Notes: a model not told the origin generated them from the letters alone. 64,000 bases of DNA from Bythopirellula polymerisocia (GCF_007860015.1 NZ_SJPS01000009.1:58629-122628); one strand, 5' to 3'; positions 44,028-54,102 are shown, numbered from the stretch's first letter. Translations and numbers: made by a program.

Positions 44028-47000
44028 ATGCACCAGCAGCAAGAAAAAACGATAGCAGAGCGCCAGCCCATCGCTTCTTGCCAAAACCATCCTGCCAGCT
44101 CGCCGCCGTTTCTTGGGGAAAGCAACTATATTCTCGGACGAATTCAGTCTCTTGAGAACAGACTCGGCGAGGCGATTTATCCTGAACGTAATCGAGTAGA
44201 GCAACTCGAAATTGCAGGTCCAGTCGAACGAATTCCACCCTCTGAATCGACGGCACTAAATTTTCGCTCGGTCAAATTGGGTGAATCTCTTGGGCCAACG
44301 TTCGCAACTTTCTGGTTTCGACTTAGGATTCAGGTCCCGGTAGATTGGAAAGGTCGCCGAGTTGATCTGGCATGGCGTAGCAACAGTGAAGCACTACTTT
44401 GGATGGAGGGTCGTTCGGTTCAAGGCTTTAATCCAGGACGCGATACGGCCATGTTAATTGAAGAAGCAGTTGGCGGCGAAGAATTTACTGTTTTTGTTGA
44501 AGTTGCTTGCAATCATTTGCTCGGTGCGGACGGTGTACCGGGGTTACCTTGGCCAGAGATCTCTGCAAGGTCGTCACACTGGCTTGAAATGTGCGAGATA
44601 CGCTGCTTCGATCAAGACGCGTGGGACCTCTATCACGACGTCCGGGTTTTAACGGAACTTGTGGCTGATCGAGTCCCTCTCCAGCTAACAAGAGCGATCG
44701 GCCCAGAGAAAAAACCGTTAGTCCGTCCAGCCCTTGATCCTGCGTGGGCGGGACAGCTTCTCTACGATCTCAACGCAGTGTGCAACACACTGGACCTAAG
44801 CAACCGCAAGACTTGGAGGACCGCACGCAAGATGCTCTCCAAGTTGCTAGACGTAAGCAACGGCGGAGTGTGTCATGAGCTAAGCGCAATCGGACACGCG
44901 CACATTGACACAGCCTGGCTTTGGCCACTTGCGGAATCCTACCGAAAGACCGTGCGAACGTTCAGTTCTGCCGTGCGAAACATGGACGACTATCCCGAGT
45001 TTCTTTTTGCCTGCTCGCAGGCCTACCAGTATGAATGTATCGAGCGTCAGAACCCTGATCTATTTGGGAGAATTCTGGCGAAGACCGATTCGGGTCAATG
45101 GGTCCCTGTGGGGGGAACTTATATTGAGCCGGACTGTATTCTTCCATCTGGCGAATCGCTTTGTAGGCAGTTCCTCTTTGGACAGCGCTATTTTGAAAGC
45201 CGGTTCGATCATCGTTGCACTGAGTTTTGGAATCCAGACGTGTTCGGCTACTCAGGACAATTGCCGCAAATCATGCAATTGGCTGGGATCGACAAGTTTC
45301 TGACTCAGAAGCTCTCTTGGAATCGCTTCACTTCGCCTCCACACCACACTTTTTACTGGGAAAGCCCTGATGGCAGTCGTGTGCTGACCCACTTCCCTCC
45401 GGCAGACACTTACAGCGGAACATGCGAAGTCGAAGAACTTCGTTATCATGCGGCAAACTACAAGAATTCCGATCGTGGACATGATGCCTATTACCTCTTT
45501 GGACACGGAGACGGAGGCGGAGGTCCAACGCCCGAAATGCTAGAGACATTACGCCGAACCGAAGATCTTCTTGGGGTTCCACGTTGTAAGCAGCGAACTC
45601 CTGAACAGTTTTTTGAGCAACTTGAGAAAAATACTCGATCGATTCCGACCATTGTGGGCGAACTCTACTTGGAGCTGCATCGCGCTACCTACACAAGCCA
45701 AGCAATGATGAAACGGGGGCTGCGGAAAAGCGAACGCTTGCTCCACGACATTGAACTCGTGGGCGTATTGGCTCACAGTGAATCGCAGGCAGTTTATCCC
45801 AAAGAGGGTGTCGATCAGTTGTGGAAAAAGCTGTTGCTGAATCAATTTCACGACATTCTCCCTGGCTCCTCGATTGCGCAAGTGCATGAACAGGCACGAG
45901 CCGATTTCGCCTCGATTCTGGAATACGGTCAGGCGATTCGAGACGAACTTCTCGACCAACTCGCTTCGGACGATTCGCAGCCGAATGAATTGTTGCCTCT
46001 AAATACGACAAGTGTCTCACGCCGCGAGGTAGTGGATGTTGCTGGCCGAGGTCTGACACTTGTAGAATCTCCTTCGGTAGGTTTTGGTCGACATGTACCT
46101 GGCAATAAGCCATTCGTTCCCGTGGCCGTTGAACTCCACGAGGGAAAACTGCATCTGCAGAACGGTCTAATGACTGTGGTTCTCTCAGAGAGCGGAGAGG
46201 TGCTCGAGTTAGTTGATCTGGAATCTAGCCGGCAAATTCTGAGTACGCCAGGCAACAAATTGGTACTCCACGAGGATCGGCCCAGCCTCTGGGATGCCTG
46301 GGACGTCGAACCATCGATATTGGAAACTGGGCAAGATTGTGAGCCAGCATCAAGATGCGAAATTCAGTCGAAAGGACCGTTGCGAGCTGAAATCGTCTTC
46401 GAGCGATCAATTGGTCGCAACAGCACCATGACACAGACCGTTCGTTTGGACGCAGATTCGCGACGGCTGGAATTTGACTGCGAGGTCGAATGGCAAGAGG
46501 AGCACCAGCTTCTCAAGGTTCTCTTTCCCACCACGGTCCGCTCAGACCGCGCAACGTTTGAAATGCCCTTCGGGTTTGCCGAACGTCCAACACACCGCAA
46601 TACGGCGGCAGATGCGGCCCAATTCGAAGTGCCAGGGCATCGCTGGGCCGATCTTTCTGAGCCTGGTTACGGGCTCGGCTTACTCACGGATTGCAAATAC
46701 GGGTTTAGTGTGGATCGCGGCGTACTTGCGTTGAGCTTACTAAGAGCACCTACCTACCCAGATAAATATTGCGATATTGGCAAGCATCAGTTTTCCTATG
46801 CCGTTGTCCCACACCAAGGAGATTGGCGAAGAGGAAAAGTTGTCTCTGAGGCGACCACATTCAATCAGCCACTCCTTTGGGTCAACCGACCATCTAGCGA
46901 TGCTGGACAATCCCTGTTCACCGTAGAGGGAGATCTCGTCTTAGATACCATTAAGCCTGCTGAAGAAGGCGACGGAGTTGTGGTACGACTCTATGATCCT

Positions 47001-47189
47001 TACGGTCAACATGGCAAGGCCGTACTAAAGTCTAAGCTACCATTCACGACTGCATGGAATTCGAACATCATGGAAGATGACTTGGAGCAAGTTGATCTGT
47101 TCACGGAGCTAAGTGATGAGAACAATCCATGGAATTGTGTTCCCATTGATTACCGTCCATCAGAAATAGTTTGCTTGCACCTCACATAA
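44028..47189 (+). CDS. GH38 alpha-mannosidase
   Basis: A 1053-residue enzyme of the class II alpha-mannosidase family (GH38), which hydrolyses alpha-mannosides using a zinc ion. The N-terminal domain (about 1-280) is followed by the catalytic GHAHIDTAWLWPLAE (zinc ligands) and EFWNPDVFGYSGQLPQ (nucleophile Asp region), FLTQKLSWN, then LLLNQFHDILPGSSI. The C-terminal beta domains include QTVRLDADSRRLEFDCEV. No signal peptide is seen, so it is predicted cytoplasmic. It follows the regulator by 88 bases on the same strand and precedes a phosphoesterase and symporter, consistent with intracellular processing of imported oligosaccharides. Confidence 0.93.
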   Translation: MHQQQEKTIAERQPIASCQNHPASSPPFLGESNYILGRIQSLENRLGEAIYPERNRVEQLEIAGPVERIPPSESTALNFRSVKLGESLGPTFATFWFRLRIQVPVDWKGRRVDLAWRSNSEALLWMEGRSVQGFNPGRDTAMLIEEAVGGEEFTVFVEVACNHLLGADGVPGLPWPEISARSSHWLEMCEIRCFDQDAWDLYHDVRVLTELVADRVPLQLTRAIGPEKKPLVRPALDPAWAGQLLYDLNAVCNTLDLSNRKTWRTARKMLSKLLDVSNGGVCHELSAIGHAHIDTAWLWPLAESYRKTVRTFSSAVRNMDDYPEFLFACSQAYQYECIERQNPDLFGRILAKTDSGQWVPVGGTYIEPDCILPSGESLCRQFLFGQRYFESRFDHRCTEFWNPDVFGYSGQLPQIMQLAGIDKFLTQKLSWNRFTSPPHHTFYWESPDGSRVLTHFPPADTYSGTCEVEELRYHAANYKNSDRGHDAYYLFGHGDGGGGPTPEMLETLRRTEDLLGVPRCKQRTPEQFFEQLEKNTRSIPTIVGELYLELHRATYTSQAMMKRGLRKSERLLHDIELVGVLAHSESQAVYPKEGVDQLWKKLLLNQFHDILPGSSIAQVHEQARADFASILEYGQAIRDELLDQLASDDSQPNELLPLNTTSVSRREVVDVAGRGLTLVESPSVGFGRHVPGNKPFVPVAVELHEGKLHLQNGLMTVVLSESGEVLELVDLESSRQILSTPGNKLVLHEDRPSLWDAWDVEPSILETGQDCEPASRCEIQSKGPLRAEIVFERSIGRNSTMTQTVRLDADSRRLEFDCEVEWQEEHQLLKVLFPTTVRSDRATFEMPFGFAERPTHRNTAADAAQFEVPGHRWADLSEPGYGLGLLTDCKYGFSVDRGVLALSLLRAPTYPDKYCDIGKHQFSYAVVPHQGDWRRGKVVSEATTFNQPLLWVNRPSSDAGQSLFTVEGDLVLDTIKPAEEGDGVVVRLYDPYGQHGKAVLKSKLPFTTAWNSNIMEDDLEQVDLFTELSDENNPWNCVPIDYRPSEIVCLHLT

Positions 47190-47249
47190 CGAGATCTGAA
47201 AAAGAACTTCTGGAAATCGCAATATGATCTCGTCACAGGAGCGTTTCTT

Positions 47250-48179
47250 TTGATAGTCCGTCATGAACGAGAGCAAAGGGCAATTCACTTTATCCTGAGC
47301 CAGATACTCTTGGCTATGATCGGGACGATCTGCAATTGTGGCTTTGCTGCACCTTCAGTCGCGGCAGAAAGTCCTGACGCATCGACTGTTAGAGTCATGA
47401 GCTTCAATATCCGAAATGGCAAAGCCCAAGATGGCGCTAACCATTGGAGAAATCGCCGTGAGCTGGTCATAAAGACCATACGTCAATTTGATCCAGACGT
47501 TCTGGGAACGCAAGAGTTAATGGGCATGCAAGCGGAGTTCTTTAAGCAGAATCTATCGGAATACGAACACCATGGTACAAGCCGAATCCCGACGGACCCA
47601 GAAGAAGAGCAAAGCGCAATATACTTTCTCAAGTCGCGATTTAAGAAAACGCAATCGGGACACTTTTGGCTCAGTGAAACCCCCGACGTTCCTGGCTCGA
47701 AGTCTTGGAATCCCAATTGGCCTCGCATGGTTTCCTGGACACATCTTCGCGAGCGATCAAGACCTGAATCAAGTTTCTTCGTATTCAACACACACTTCGA
47801 CAACAAGAGTCGAGAGGCTCGACTTCAATCAGCCGCAATCCTACGTGCTCACATCGAGTTCATTGCAGGTGCTTCTCCAGCCATAATCACTGGAGATTTC
47901 AATTCTGACGAAGGAAGCCTGCCATATCAGGTATTACTTTACTCAACTGATGCACTTAGCTTGACTGATACTTACCGGTTGAATTTTCCATTCCACGCCC
48001 CAAAAGGTGAGTCATCAAACTCGCACTGGACTGGTAGTCGCTCGGGACGACGTATCGATTGGATTCTTTCAACACCACATTGGGATGTGTCTGAGGCTGC
48101 GATAGATTACTTCAATGATCAGGGAAGATACCCATCTGATCACTATCCAGTGACGGCAGTATTGGAACTGAAAAATTGA
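47250..48179 (+). CDS. EEP-family (endonuclease/exonuclease/phosphatase) secreted hydrolase
   Basis: A 309-residue protein of the EEP metallohydrolase fold. Motifs seen: VMSFNIRNGKAQDGANHW, PDVLGTQELMGMQ, FFVFNTHFDNKS, PAIITGDFNSDEG and PSDHYPVTAVLEL, which carry the metal and catalytic residues. A hydrophobic N-terminal stretch ending PSVAAESPDA suggests export. The frame starts at a TTG at 47250; no in-frame ATG gives a complete signal peptide. Members cleave phosphodiesters in nucleic acids, lipids or other substrates; here the partner may be a phosphorylated or sulfated glycan (inference). It sits between GH38 and the symporter. Confidence 0.85.
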   Translation: MIVRHEREQRAIHFILSQILLAMIGTICNCGFAAPSVAAESPDASTVRVMSFNIRNGKAQDGANHWRNRRELVIKTIRQFDPDVLGTQELMGMQAEFFKQNLSEYEHHGTSRIPTDPEEEQSAIYFLKSRFKKTQSGHFWLSETPDVPGSKSWNPNWPRMVSWTHLRERSRPESSFFVFNTHFDNKSREARLQSAAILRAHIEFIAGASPAIITGDFNSDEGSLPYQVLLYSTDALSLTDTYRLNFPFHAPKGESSNSHWTGSRSGRRIDWILSTPHWDVSEAAIDYFNDQGRYPSDHYPVTAVLELKN

Positions 48180-48401
48180 CGCGTTGCTGACTCATTAGGA
48201 AACAATCATGATAGGAAAACATCAACATTTTCTTTGAGAGGACCACCCCAATACGTTCTACACTAACAGTGCTCAAACCTATGTGCCATGAGGATGGTTC
48301 TAGTTATAATTTTACTCGAATATCTTCTTTTCTATTTCATTTAGCCTTAATTAGGCTGTACGCTTCTGGCTGGGAAGAATCTTTCCAAGGACGAAATCAT
48401 T

Positions 48402-50387
48402 GTGACCAGCGGGTATCTTAACTCTTTCGACTACACGATCATCAGCCTCTATCTCTTGTTGCTGATCGGGATGACTTTCTATCTCAAGAAATTTGCGTCG
48501 GCTAGCCTAGAAGACTATCTAGTCGGCGGACGCGCATTACCATGGTGGATGTTGGGCGCTTCTGGAATGGCCAGCTACTTGGACGTAGCCGGCACGATGG
48601 TAATCGTCTCCTTCCTCTACATGCTGGGACCGCGAGGACTATTCATTGAGTTTCGCGGCGGCGCTGTATTGGTACTGGTGCTCATGATGCTCTGGACCGG
48701 CAAGTGGCATCGCCGATCCGGCTGCCTAACTGGCGCCGAATGGATGATTTATCGCTTCGGCGACGGGCCCGGAGGCCGCTTTGCCCAACTTGCCAAGGCG
48801 ATCGCTTCCATCGTCTGGTTGATTGGCATGTTGGCCTATCTTATTAAGGCGATGGGGCTGTTTCTCTCGATGCTGTTGCCGTTCTCTCCCATGCAATGCG
48901 CTGTCGCCCTGATTGGAGTGGCAGCTATCTATACAATGTTCTCAGGGTTCTACGGCGTTGTATTCACGGACCTCCTTCAGTCGTTAATAATCATCGCTGC
49001 CGTAATTCTGGTTTCCTACTTGGCGATGTCTGAGGTGACCGATGCCGGCAGCTTACAGGTGCTAGCGACACAAGTCACCGGCAACTCTCAATGGACGACT
49101 GCCACGCCGGAGTGGCATACTCCCATGCCCGAAGGTTACCAGCAGTATCAAGCCCTAATTGCCTTCGCCGGTCTTTACCTGCTACGCAATCTTTTCTTTG
49201 GAATGGGCACCGGCGACGATCCTAAATACTTCGGTGCTAAGAGTGACGCCGATTGCAGCAAGCTATCATTCCTGTGGACCTGCTTGATGTCCGTACGCTG
49301 GCCGATGATGATGGGATTTGCTGTATTGGGCTTGGTTCTAGTCAATAGCCTTTTCCCTGACCAATCGGTAATCCAAGATACTGCTTCCCTGATCAAACAA
49401 CATGTGCCGGACGTAACAGAGGAGAACTGGCAACACGTCACCTCCGCCCTAATCAACTCGCCGGAATCCAGTGATCCCCAACTAGTTGCCGAATTACATG
49501 CAGGGCTCGGAGAGCGGTGGAAGGGGCAACTACTATTGGTCAGCTATCACGGCACTGTGAATCCCGAACGCATTCTTCCCGCCGTCCTGCTCTTCAAGAT
49601 TCCTTCCGGTTTCCGCGGACTGATGTTGATCGCATTGCTCGCAGCATCGATGTCCACATTTGATTCGAACGTCAACATGACAGCCGGAATGTTCGTTCGT
49701 GATATTTACCAAAAGCACATTCGGCCGTCTGCTGAAATCCGTGAATTGTTGGTTGCCACTTGGATCTTCATCGCAGCCATGGTCTTCATTGGTTTCGCAT
49801 TTGCCTACAATGTGAAGAGTATCCACGAAGTTTGGGATTGGATCATCATGGGACTCGGTGGTGGCATGATGATGCCTATTATTCTGAGGCTTTATTGGTG
49901 GCGATTTAACGGCGGTGGTTTTGCGTGTGGCATGGTTTGCGGCATGGTGGCTGCCCTCTGTCAACGATTGCTCTTTCCTGATTTGGGTCCTCAATATCAG
50001 TTGCTATTCATCGGAGGAATTGGCCTGCTGGGTTCCGTTGCAGGAGCTCTATTGACACCTCCCACAGACCCGGAAGTGTTGCGTCATTTCTATCGAACGA
50101 CCTGGCCTTTCGGCTTTTGGAAACACCTCAAGGACGAATTGCCCGAACCTGTAAAGCAGCAGGTAACCAGCGAACATCGGAGGGATATTTCAGCCCTTCC
50201 TTTTGCTCTGACGTTCCAAATAATGATTTTCCTAGTCCCGATGTTGCTGATCGTTCGCAATTGGTATGCCTGTGCAGTCTGCTCAGGAATCGCCACAATC
50301 GCCCTATTCGGCCTCTATCACATCTGGCTGCGCCACATCAATATTCCTGCGCCCTCCATGACGGGACCTTCCAATGAGACCGACTAG
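48402..50387 (+). CDS. Sodium:solute symporter (SSS family)
   Basis: A 661-residue polytopic transporter with about 13 hydrophobic segments, starting at GTG 48402. Family landmarks are VGGRALPWWMLGASGMAS, ASIVWLIGMLAYLIKAMG, GVVFTDLLQSLIIIAAVIL and LLAASMSTFDSNVNMTAG, the last a conserved sodium-site region. A long hydrophilic insert lies at about 320-385. SSS transporters import sugars, acids and other solutes with sodium. In this cluster (GntR, GH38, EEP protein) it is the only visible uptake system, so import of mannose or short manno-oligosaccharides is plausible but unproven. Confidence 0.9.
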   Translation: MTSGYLNSFDYTIISLYLLLLIGMTFYLKKFASASLEDYLVGGRALPWWMLGASGMASYLDVAGTMVIVSFLYMLGPRGLFIEFRGGAVLVLVLMMLWTGKWHRRSGCLTGAEWMIYRFGDGPGGRFAQLAKAIASIVWLIGMLAYLIKAMGLFLSMLLPFSPMQCAVALIGVAAIYTMFSGFYGVVFTDLLQSLIIIAAVILVSYLAMSEVTDAGSLQVLATQVTGNSQWTTATPEWHTPMPEGYQQYQALIAFAGLYLLRNLFFGMGTGDDPKYFGAKSDADCSKLSFLWTCLMSVRWPMMMGFAVLGLVLVNSLFPDQSVIQDTASLIKQHVPDVTEENWQHVTSALINSPESSDPQLVAELHAGLGERWKGQLLLVSYHGTVNPERILPAVLLFKIPSGFRGLMLIALLAASMSTFDSNVNMTAGMFVRDIYQKHIRPSAEIRELLVATWIFIAAMVFIGFAFAYNVKSIHEVWDWIIMGLGGGMMMPIILRLYWWRFNGGGFACGMVCGMVAALCQRLLFPDLGPQYQLLFIGGIGLLGSVAGALLTPPTDPEVLRHFYRTTWPFGFWKHLKDELPEPVKQQVTSEHRRDISALPFALTFQIMIFLVPMLLIVRNWYACAVCSGIATIALFGLYHIWLRHINIPAPSMTGPSNETD

Positions 50388-50707
50388 GATAGTGTTTCGA
50401 AACGGCCAACCTATCGAACGCACAATCGAATAAGCAAGGACTGTCCTGTAAAACAAGTTGCCACAAGGGTTTTCCACAGAATCAAACAGGATAACGCTAT
50501 ACTTTCTGGAAGATGAAACCACCCTTCAAACGAGGTAGGGCATCATCAGCGGTTGAGTCATTGCCAATTCGCGGACTCGATGCGCACGCCGAACGTTCTT
50601 GCCAAGAGGTATCTGCATTGAATAATTCGCTCAGGCAGCGTGACTGTAACTCTTGAGTAGCACGCCAAGCCGGGGATAGCACCGAAAAATGCACCGCCGA
50701 AAATATC

Positions 50708-50860
50708 TTAGAGGAGCCAGCAATGGAAGGAAAAGACACCGACCGATAAGTCGCTGATGAATGCCTCGATCATGAATCCGATCCACGCCGCAACTACCGC
50801 GCAGGGAAGGGCGACCGCAATAGTGATAGCCGAGCGTTTCATCGGACGGCTCTGACCCAT
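50708..50860 (-). CDS. Possible small membrane protein or gene remnant
   Basis: A 50-residue frame (MGQSRPMKRSAITIAVAL at its start) with one or two hydrophobic stretches (ALPCAVVAAWIGFMIEAF). The only support is protein-like composition. Neighbouring frames nearby (LAMLVGVCAFIVPTCMT) also look membrane-like, so this may be a decayed larger gene. No function is suggested. Confidence 0.25.
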   Translation of the reverse strand: MGQSRPMKRSAITIAVALPCAVVAAWIGFMIEAFISDLSVGVFSFHCWLL

Positions 50861-51684
50861 CGCGAAATCGCCTCAGGTATGACGATGCTCCATCCGCAAT
50901 CGAGCAAATTGTCATACAGGTTGGCACAATAAACGCACATACGCCAACCAGCATGGCCAGCACCCCCTCCGTGCTGGTGATTGAAAGCGAGATTTCCATC
51001 AAGCAGCCACCTAGGGTTTAAGGCCAATTGGTCACTTGTGATCGATTCCTCGGGGAACTTGCCGGGGTGGACTGGCAAAGATGAGAGGTTAATATCGGGC
51101 GAAACGGGGCACTGCTGCAAGCCCGTCCTAGCAGACAAGCGGGGTGGAATTCGCCAGAATTGCCTCCTGCTGAGTCGGCGATTCGTCCGGCCTCTCCCTA
51201 GACAGCTATTCTCACGCCGCATGAGCTTTGTATCAAAACTCGCTCAGATGCTGGGAGTTGCAGCATGCGTTTCGACTCTGGAGATCTTGCTGCCCCGAGC
51301 GACTAGGTAGGCTACTGAAGCACGACTACCGAGCGGCTGCGTGAATTGTTCGGCTGCGGCATGCGCTCCGACCGTCAGTTGGCAATCTCACAAGTTTGCG
51401 GCGGATGCTCGTGTCGCTGCTCGCCTTAAGGGTGCTCCATCTTCCACAAAATATCGCGTTATCCTGTTTAATTCTTGCAAAAAGCTGTGGCAATCCAATT
51501 TATACAGGACGGTGTAGTCGAAGCGGGCTTCGCGAGCCATGGCCTATTTATGTCGATTTGGTGGCGCAACTACGGAGGTCGCCACCACCTCCATCAGTTT
51601 GAGGAGAGGCTAAGCCGAGTCGGTTGGTCCAACCTCAGCGGCTGAGGCACTCGGAAAACTGATGGAAGTGTCCTTGCCGAAGAT
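50861..51684. other. Gene-poor stretch after the symporter
   Basis: No reading frame here has convincing features. Together with 50388-50707 it forms a long gap before the PEP-CTERM cluster, possibly of decayed sequence. Confidence 0.35.
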
Positions 51685-51734
51685 AGACCGCTGCAACTTC
51701 GCTTTGAGCACAACTCCGGTCGATTGGTCCAGCC
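51685..51734. repeat. Dispersed repeat family 1, copy 1
   Basis: A 50-bp sequence beginning AGACCGCTGCAA and ending TGGTCCAGCC matches 57245-57294 at 42 of 50 positions. Both copies lie in intergenic DNA, so this is a short dispersed element of unknown type. Confidence 0.6.
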
Positions 51735-51761
51735 GCATGAGGCTGTGCGAACCTCTGCGAC

Positions 51762-52328
51762 TTACCGTCGCCACCGACGTGGCCTCAAGAGCACGGCACC
51801 AGCCAGACCCAGTAGTGCCAGCGACGTCGGCTCGGGGACACTCACGACCGGGATCGGTTCTGCGGAGAGGCTTGGGATTGGTGTGAGCGACTGGCCGATT
51901 ATGCTTTCGAAATACGATTTCTGTGTGACCGAAGCGCCAGCGTAGCTGATGATCTGTCCGTTGCCGAACACCTGCTGCTGGCCGACGCCGCTGACGCCCC
52001 AATCGACGATCAGGTCGGTCGCGGTGTCGAACAGACGCAGACGCGTGAGCGCAAGCCCGTTGGGCGATGCCGTGGCGAACGTGGAATCAAACGAAGTCAA
52101 GGCGCCGAAACTCCCGCCGCTTGCGATGCCCCACTGGCCGAAATCAGAATCATCGCCGAAGAACGGAGTGAATTCTGCCATCCCGTTCAGTTGGTAGGTC
52201 ATCGCGACCGGATCGACCGCGAGCACCAGGCCCGCCCGCGATTCACCCGTCATTAGGGCACACGCCAGCACCACAGCGAGCTGGGGCACGATACATCTCA
52301 ATAGGCGTCTTGAGTGTTCCACAATCAT
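51762..52328 (-). CDS. PEP-CTERM protein, cluster gene 5
   Basis: A 188-residue exported protein with a signal peptide (PQLAVVLACALMTGESRAG) and a C-terminal PEP sorting signal (VPEPTSLALLGLAGAVLL) ending in an Arg-rich tail. The body is an unrecognised beta-rich segment (GQWGIASGGSFGALTSFD). Its ATG overlaps the TGA of the upstream PEP-CTERM gene (ATGA), so translation is coupled. It is the last of five minus-strand PEP-CTERM genes in a row. Confidence 0.8.
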   Translation of the reverse strand: MIVEHSRRLLRCIVPQLAVVLACALMTGESRAGLVLAVDPVAMTYQLNGMAEFTPFFGDDSDFGQWGIASGGSFGALTSFDSTFATASPNGLALTRLRLFDTATDLIVDWGVSGVGQQQVFGNGQIISYAGASVTQKSYFESIIGQSLTPIPSLSAEPIPVVSVPEPTSLALLGLAGAVLLRPRRWRR

Positions 52329-52855
52329 TCACCCCTCCGTCGGCGGATCATCGCCAGCCCGCCGATCGCCAGCAGCGCCGCCGACGCGGGCTCGGGGATG
52401 GGCAAGATCACCAGCGTGGTGTCGGTGTAATTGGTGCCATAGGTTCCGGGCGTGAGCGAGTCAAAGCTAAGGACATCGACCGTCCAGTTGGCAGTAACAT
52501 TCTGAAAGTCGATGGCTCCGCCGTTGGCATAGTCGGAAAGATTGAAATTGATGAAATCCTGGCCGAAGTTCGTATCGATTTGGACGGAAGTCACCGTGTA
52601 TGGGCTAGTGACGACCAGAGTGCCTCCTGCGCTCGTGCTGTTAAACGTGCTGTTGTCAGGGCCGACGACTTCACTGCCCGCGATAACGAGACTCAATTGA
52701 TTCGAAAAAAGTTGGCCAAATCCTGCCTCCCCATCAGCAACAAGTACTACCCCTCCATCGATACCTGGGCTTAGCGTCACGACCGCCGCGCGGGCGGGCA
52801 AGGTGGCGGTAAAGCAGGCGGCGAACAGGGCGATCGAGGTTAGTTGTCTTTTCAT
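52325..52855 (-). CDS. PEP-CTERM protein, cluster gene 4
   Basis: A 176-residue exported protein from the Met at 52855 (MKRQLTSIALFAACFTATL) with signal peptide cleavage near PARAA. The C-terminal signal is IPEPASAALLAIGGLAMI followed by RRRRGE. The body (LDVLSF-like beta region, FNLSDYANGGAIDFQNVTA) is not recognised. It overlaps the start of the downstream gene by four bases. The probable role is a surface or matrix component; the family's sorting system is not in the window. Confidence 0.8.
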   Translation of the reverse strand: MKRQLTSIALFAACFTATLPARAAVVTLSPGIDGGVVLVADGEAGFGQLFSNQLSLVIAGSEVVGPDNSTFNSTSAGGTLVVTSPYTVTSVQIDTNFGQDFINFNLSDYANGGAIDFQNVTANWTVDVLSFDSLTPGTYGTNYTDTTLVILPIPEPASAALLAIGGLAMIRRRRGE

Positions 52856-52883
52856 TTTTCTGTTCACTTACTCAAGGTTTCAA

Positions 52884-53543
52884 TCAGAACCGCCGCCGCC
52901 GCGCAACGAGCAGCCCGCCTAGGCCCAACAACGCCAGCGACGAGGGCTCGGGGACGATCGAGACAAACTGTCCCTCGTCGGTTTGTGGGAAGTAGCGGAA
53001 ATCGAAAGTCGCACCGTATTCGTTCTCATAGGTGTTCACATCGGCTTCACTGTTGGGAAATGGGCCGGCCGTGGTCGTTCTGAAGCCGGTGAAGGAGAAC
53101 GAATCGTTGACAGTGAATCCCACCTTGAGCACCATCTGATTGCCGTTGTCACGGACATCGAGATGGGATTCGAATTGAGATGGCGCGGTGCCCGACAGGC
53201 CCAACAATTCAATGGTGGTCGGCAACTCATTGACACCGTCTGCAGCGCTCAGCGGGACCACCATGTTCACATTGATCCGCATAGTCGGTGCGTGGCCATC
53301 AGGTTTATCAACTAGGATCGATTGCCCTGAAGGCATCAGCATTTCAAGTTGAATCGTCGAGTAGGTGCTGATGTCGGCGACGATTGGCGCAAAATCCATA
53401 TTGAGGATATTCGACAACCCGTAGAGGCCGCTGAACTGATGGGAGACATCAGTCGGCGGGGTGAGATCGATCTCAAGCGTAGACGATACTGCAGGTGCAG
53501 CAATCAATAGGAGCGCGGCGAGAGTTAACAGGGGCAGTTTCAT
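52884..53543 (-). CDS. PEP-CTERM protein, cluster gene 3
   Basis: A 219-residue exported protein from the ATG at 53543 (MKLPLLTLAALLLIAAPAV), where a clean signal peptide begins; the open frame runs on to 53735 but those extra residues read across the previous gene's PEP-CTERM tail. The C-terminus VPEPSSLALLGLGGLLVA plus RRRRF is nearly identical to those of genes 1 and 2. The body contains VTVNDSF-type beta strands and is otherwise unrecognised. Confidence 0.8.
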   Translation of the reverse strand: MKLPLLTLAALLLIAAPAVSSTLEIDLTPPTDVSHQFSGLYGLSNILNMDFAPIVADISTYSTIQLEMLMPSGQSILVDKPDGHAPTMRINVNMVVPLSAADGVNELPTTIELLGLSGTAPSQFESHLDVRDNGNQMVLKVGFTVNDSFSFTGFRTTTAGPFPNSEADVNTYENEYGATFDFRYFPQTDEGQFVSIVPEPSSLALLGLGGLLVARRRRF

Positions 53544-53565
53544 TAGGACTTTCAGCAAAAGTGTT

Positions 53566-54102
53566 TCAGTTTGAATGCCGTCGGCGCCGGGCGATAAGCA
53601 GCCCGCCCAGGCCCAGCAGCGCGAGCGATGAGGGCTCGGGCACGGGCACGACTTGCCACGTTCCCAGCAGTTCTCTGAAGCCGTTGATGTCTCCGGTTGC
53701 GCCGGGGCCCGGCAGCGGCAGGGCGCTGAGGTCAAGTGTGCCGGTGCCGTTGAAGGCGAGTTGGCCTGCGGTGAACTCGCCTAAATTGAAGCCGGCACCG
53801 GAGAACAGTTGCAGCGTCGTGCTCGTGTTGCGGTAAACGGTGAACAGTTCGCCGTTAGAGAACCGGCTTAGGTCGCCGCTCATCGGCGCCTCATTGAAGC
53901 CCGTGTCTGCGGTAAAGAAGTCGGCGAGGTCGACCGGCGAGCCGTTGCCGCCGGTGTTCAGCACCAGGCCATCGGTGGATTGGATCGTCACCGCGCTGGG
54001 GTCGGTGACATCGATCAGCAGCAGGACATCGGCATTGGCCGAATGGGCCACGCCCAAGCAGGCGAGCAGGCAACACGTTACTGCGTTATTCAAGACTTTC
54101 AT
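53566..54102 (-). CDS. PEP-CTERM protein, cluster gene 2
   Basis: A 178-residue exported protein from the ATG at 54102 (MKVLNNAVTCCLLACLGV), signal peptide ending SANAD. The body (LLLIDVTDPSAVTIQSTDG, then FNLGEFTAGQLAFNGTGTL) resembles lamin-tail-like or beta-sandwich surface proteins. The C-terminus is VPEPSSLALLGLGGLLIA with an Arg-rich tail, the same as genes 1 and 3. It starts 71 bases after the end of gene 1. Confidence 0.8.
   Translation of the reverse strand: MKVLNNAVTCCLLACLGVAHSANADVLLLIDVTDPSAVTIQSTDGLVLNTGGNGSPVDLADFFTADTGFNEAPMSGDLSRFSNGELFTVYRNTSTTLQLFSGAGFNLGEFTAGQLAFNGTGTLDLSALPLPGPGATGDINGFRELLGTWQVVPVPEPSSLALLGLGGLLIARRRRHSN

Noticed and set aside
50631..51310. Larger gene in the gap after the symporter
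   Set aside because: Membrane-like patches occur in different frames with stops between; no single frame is convincing.
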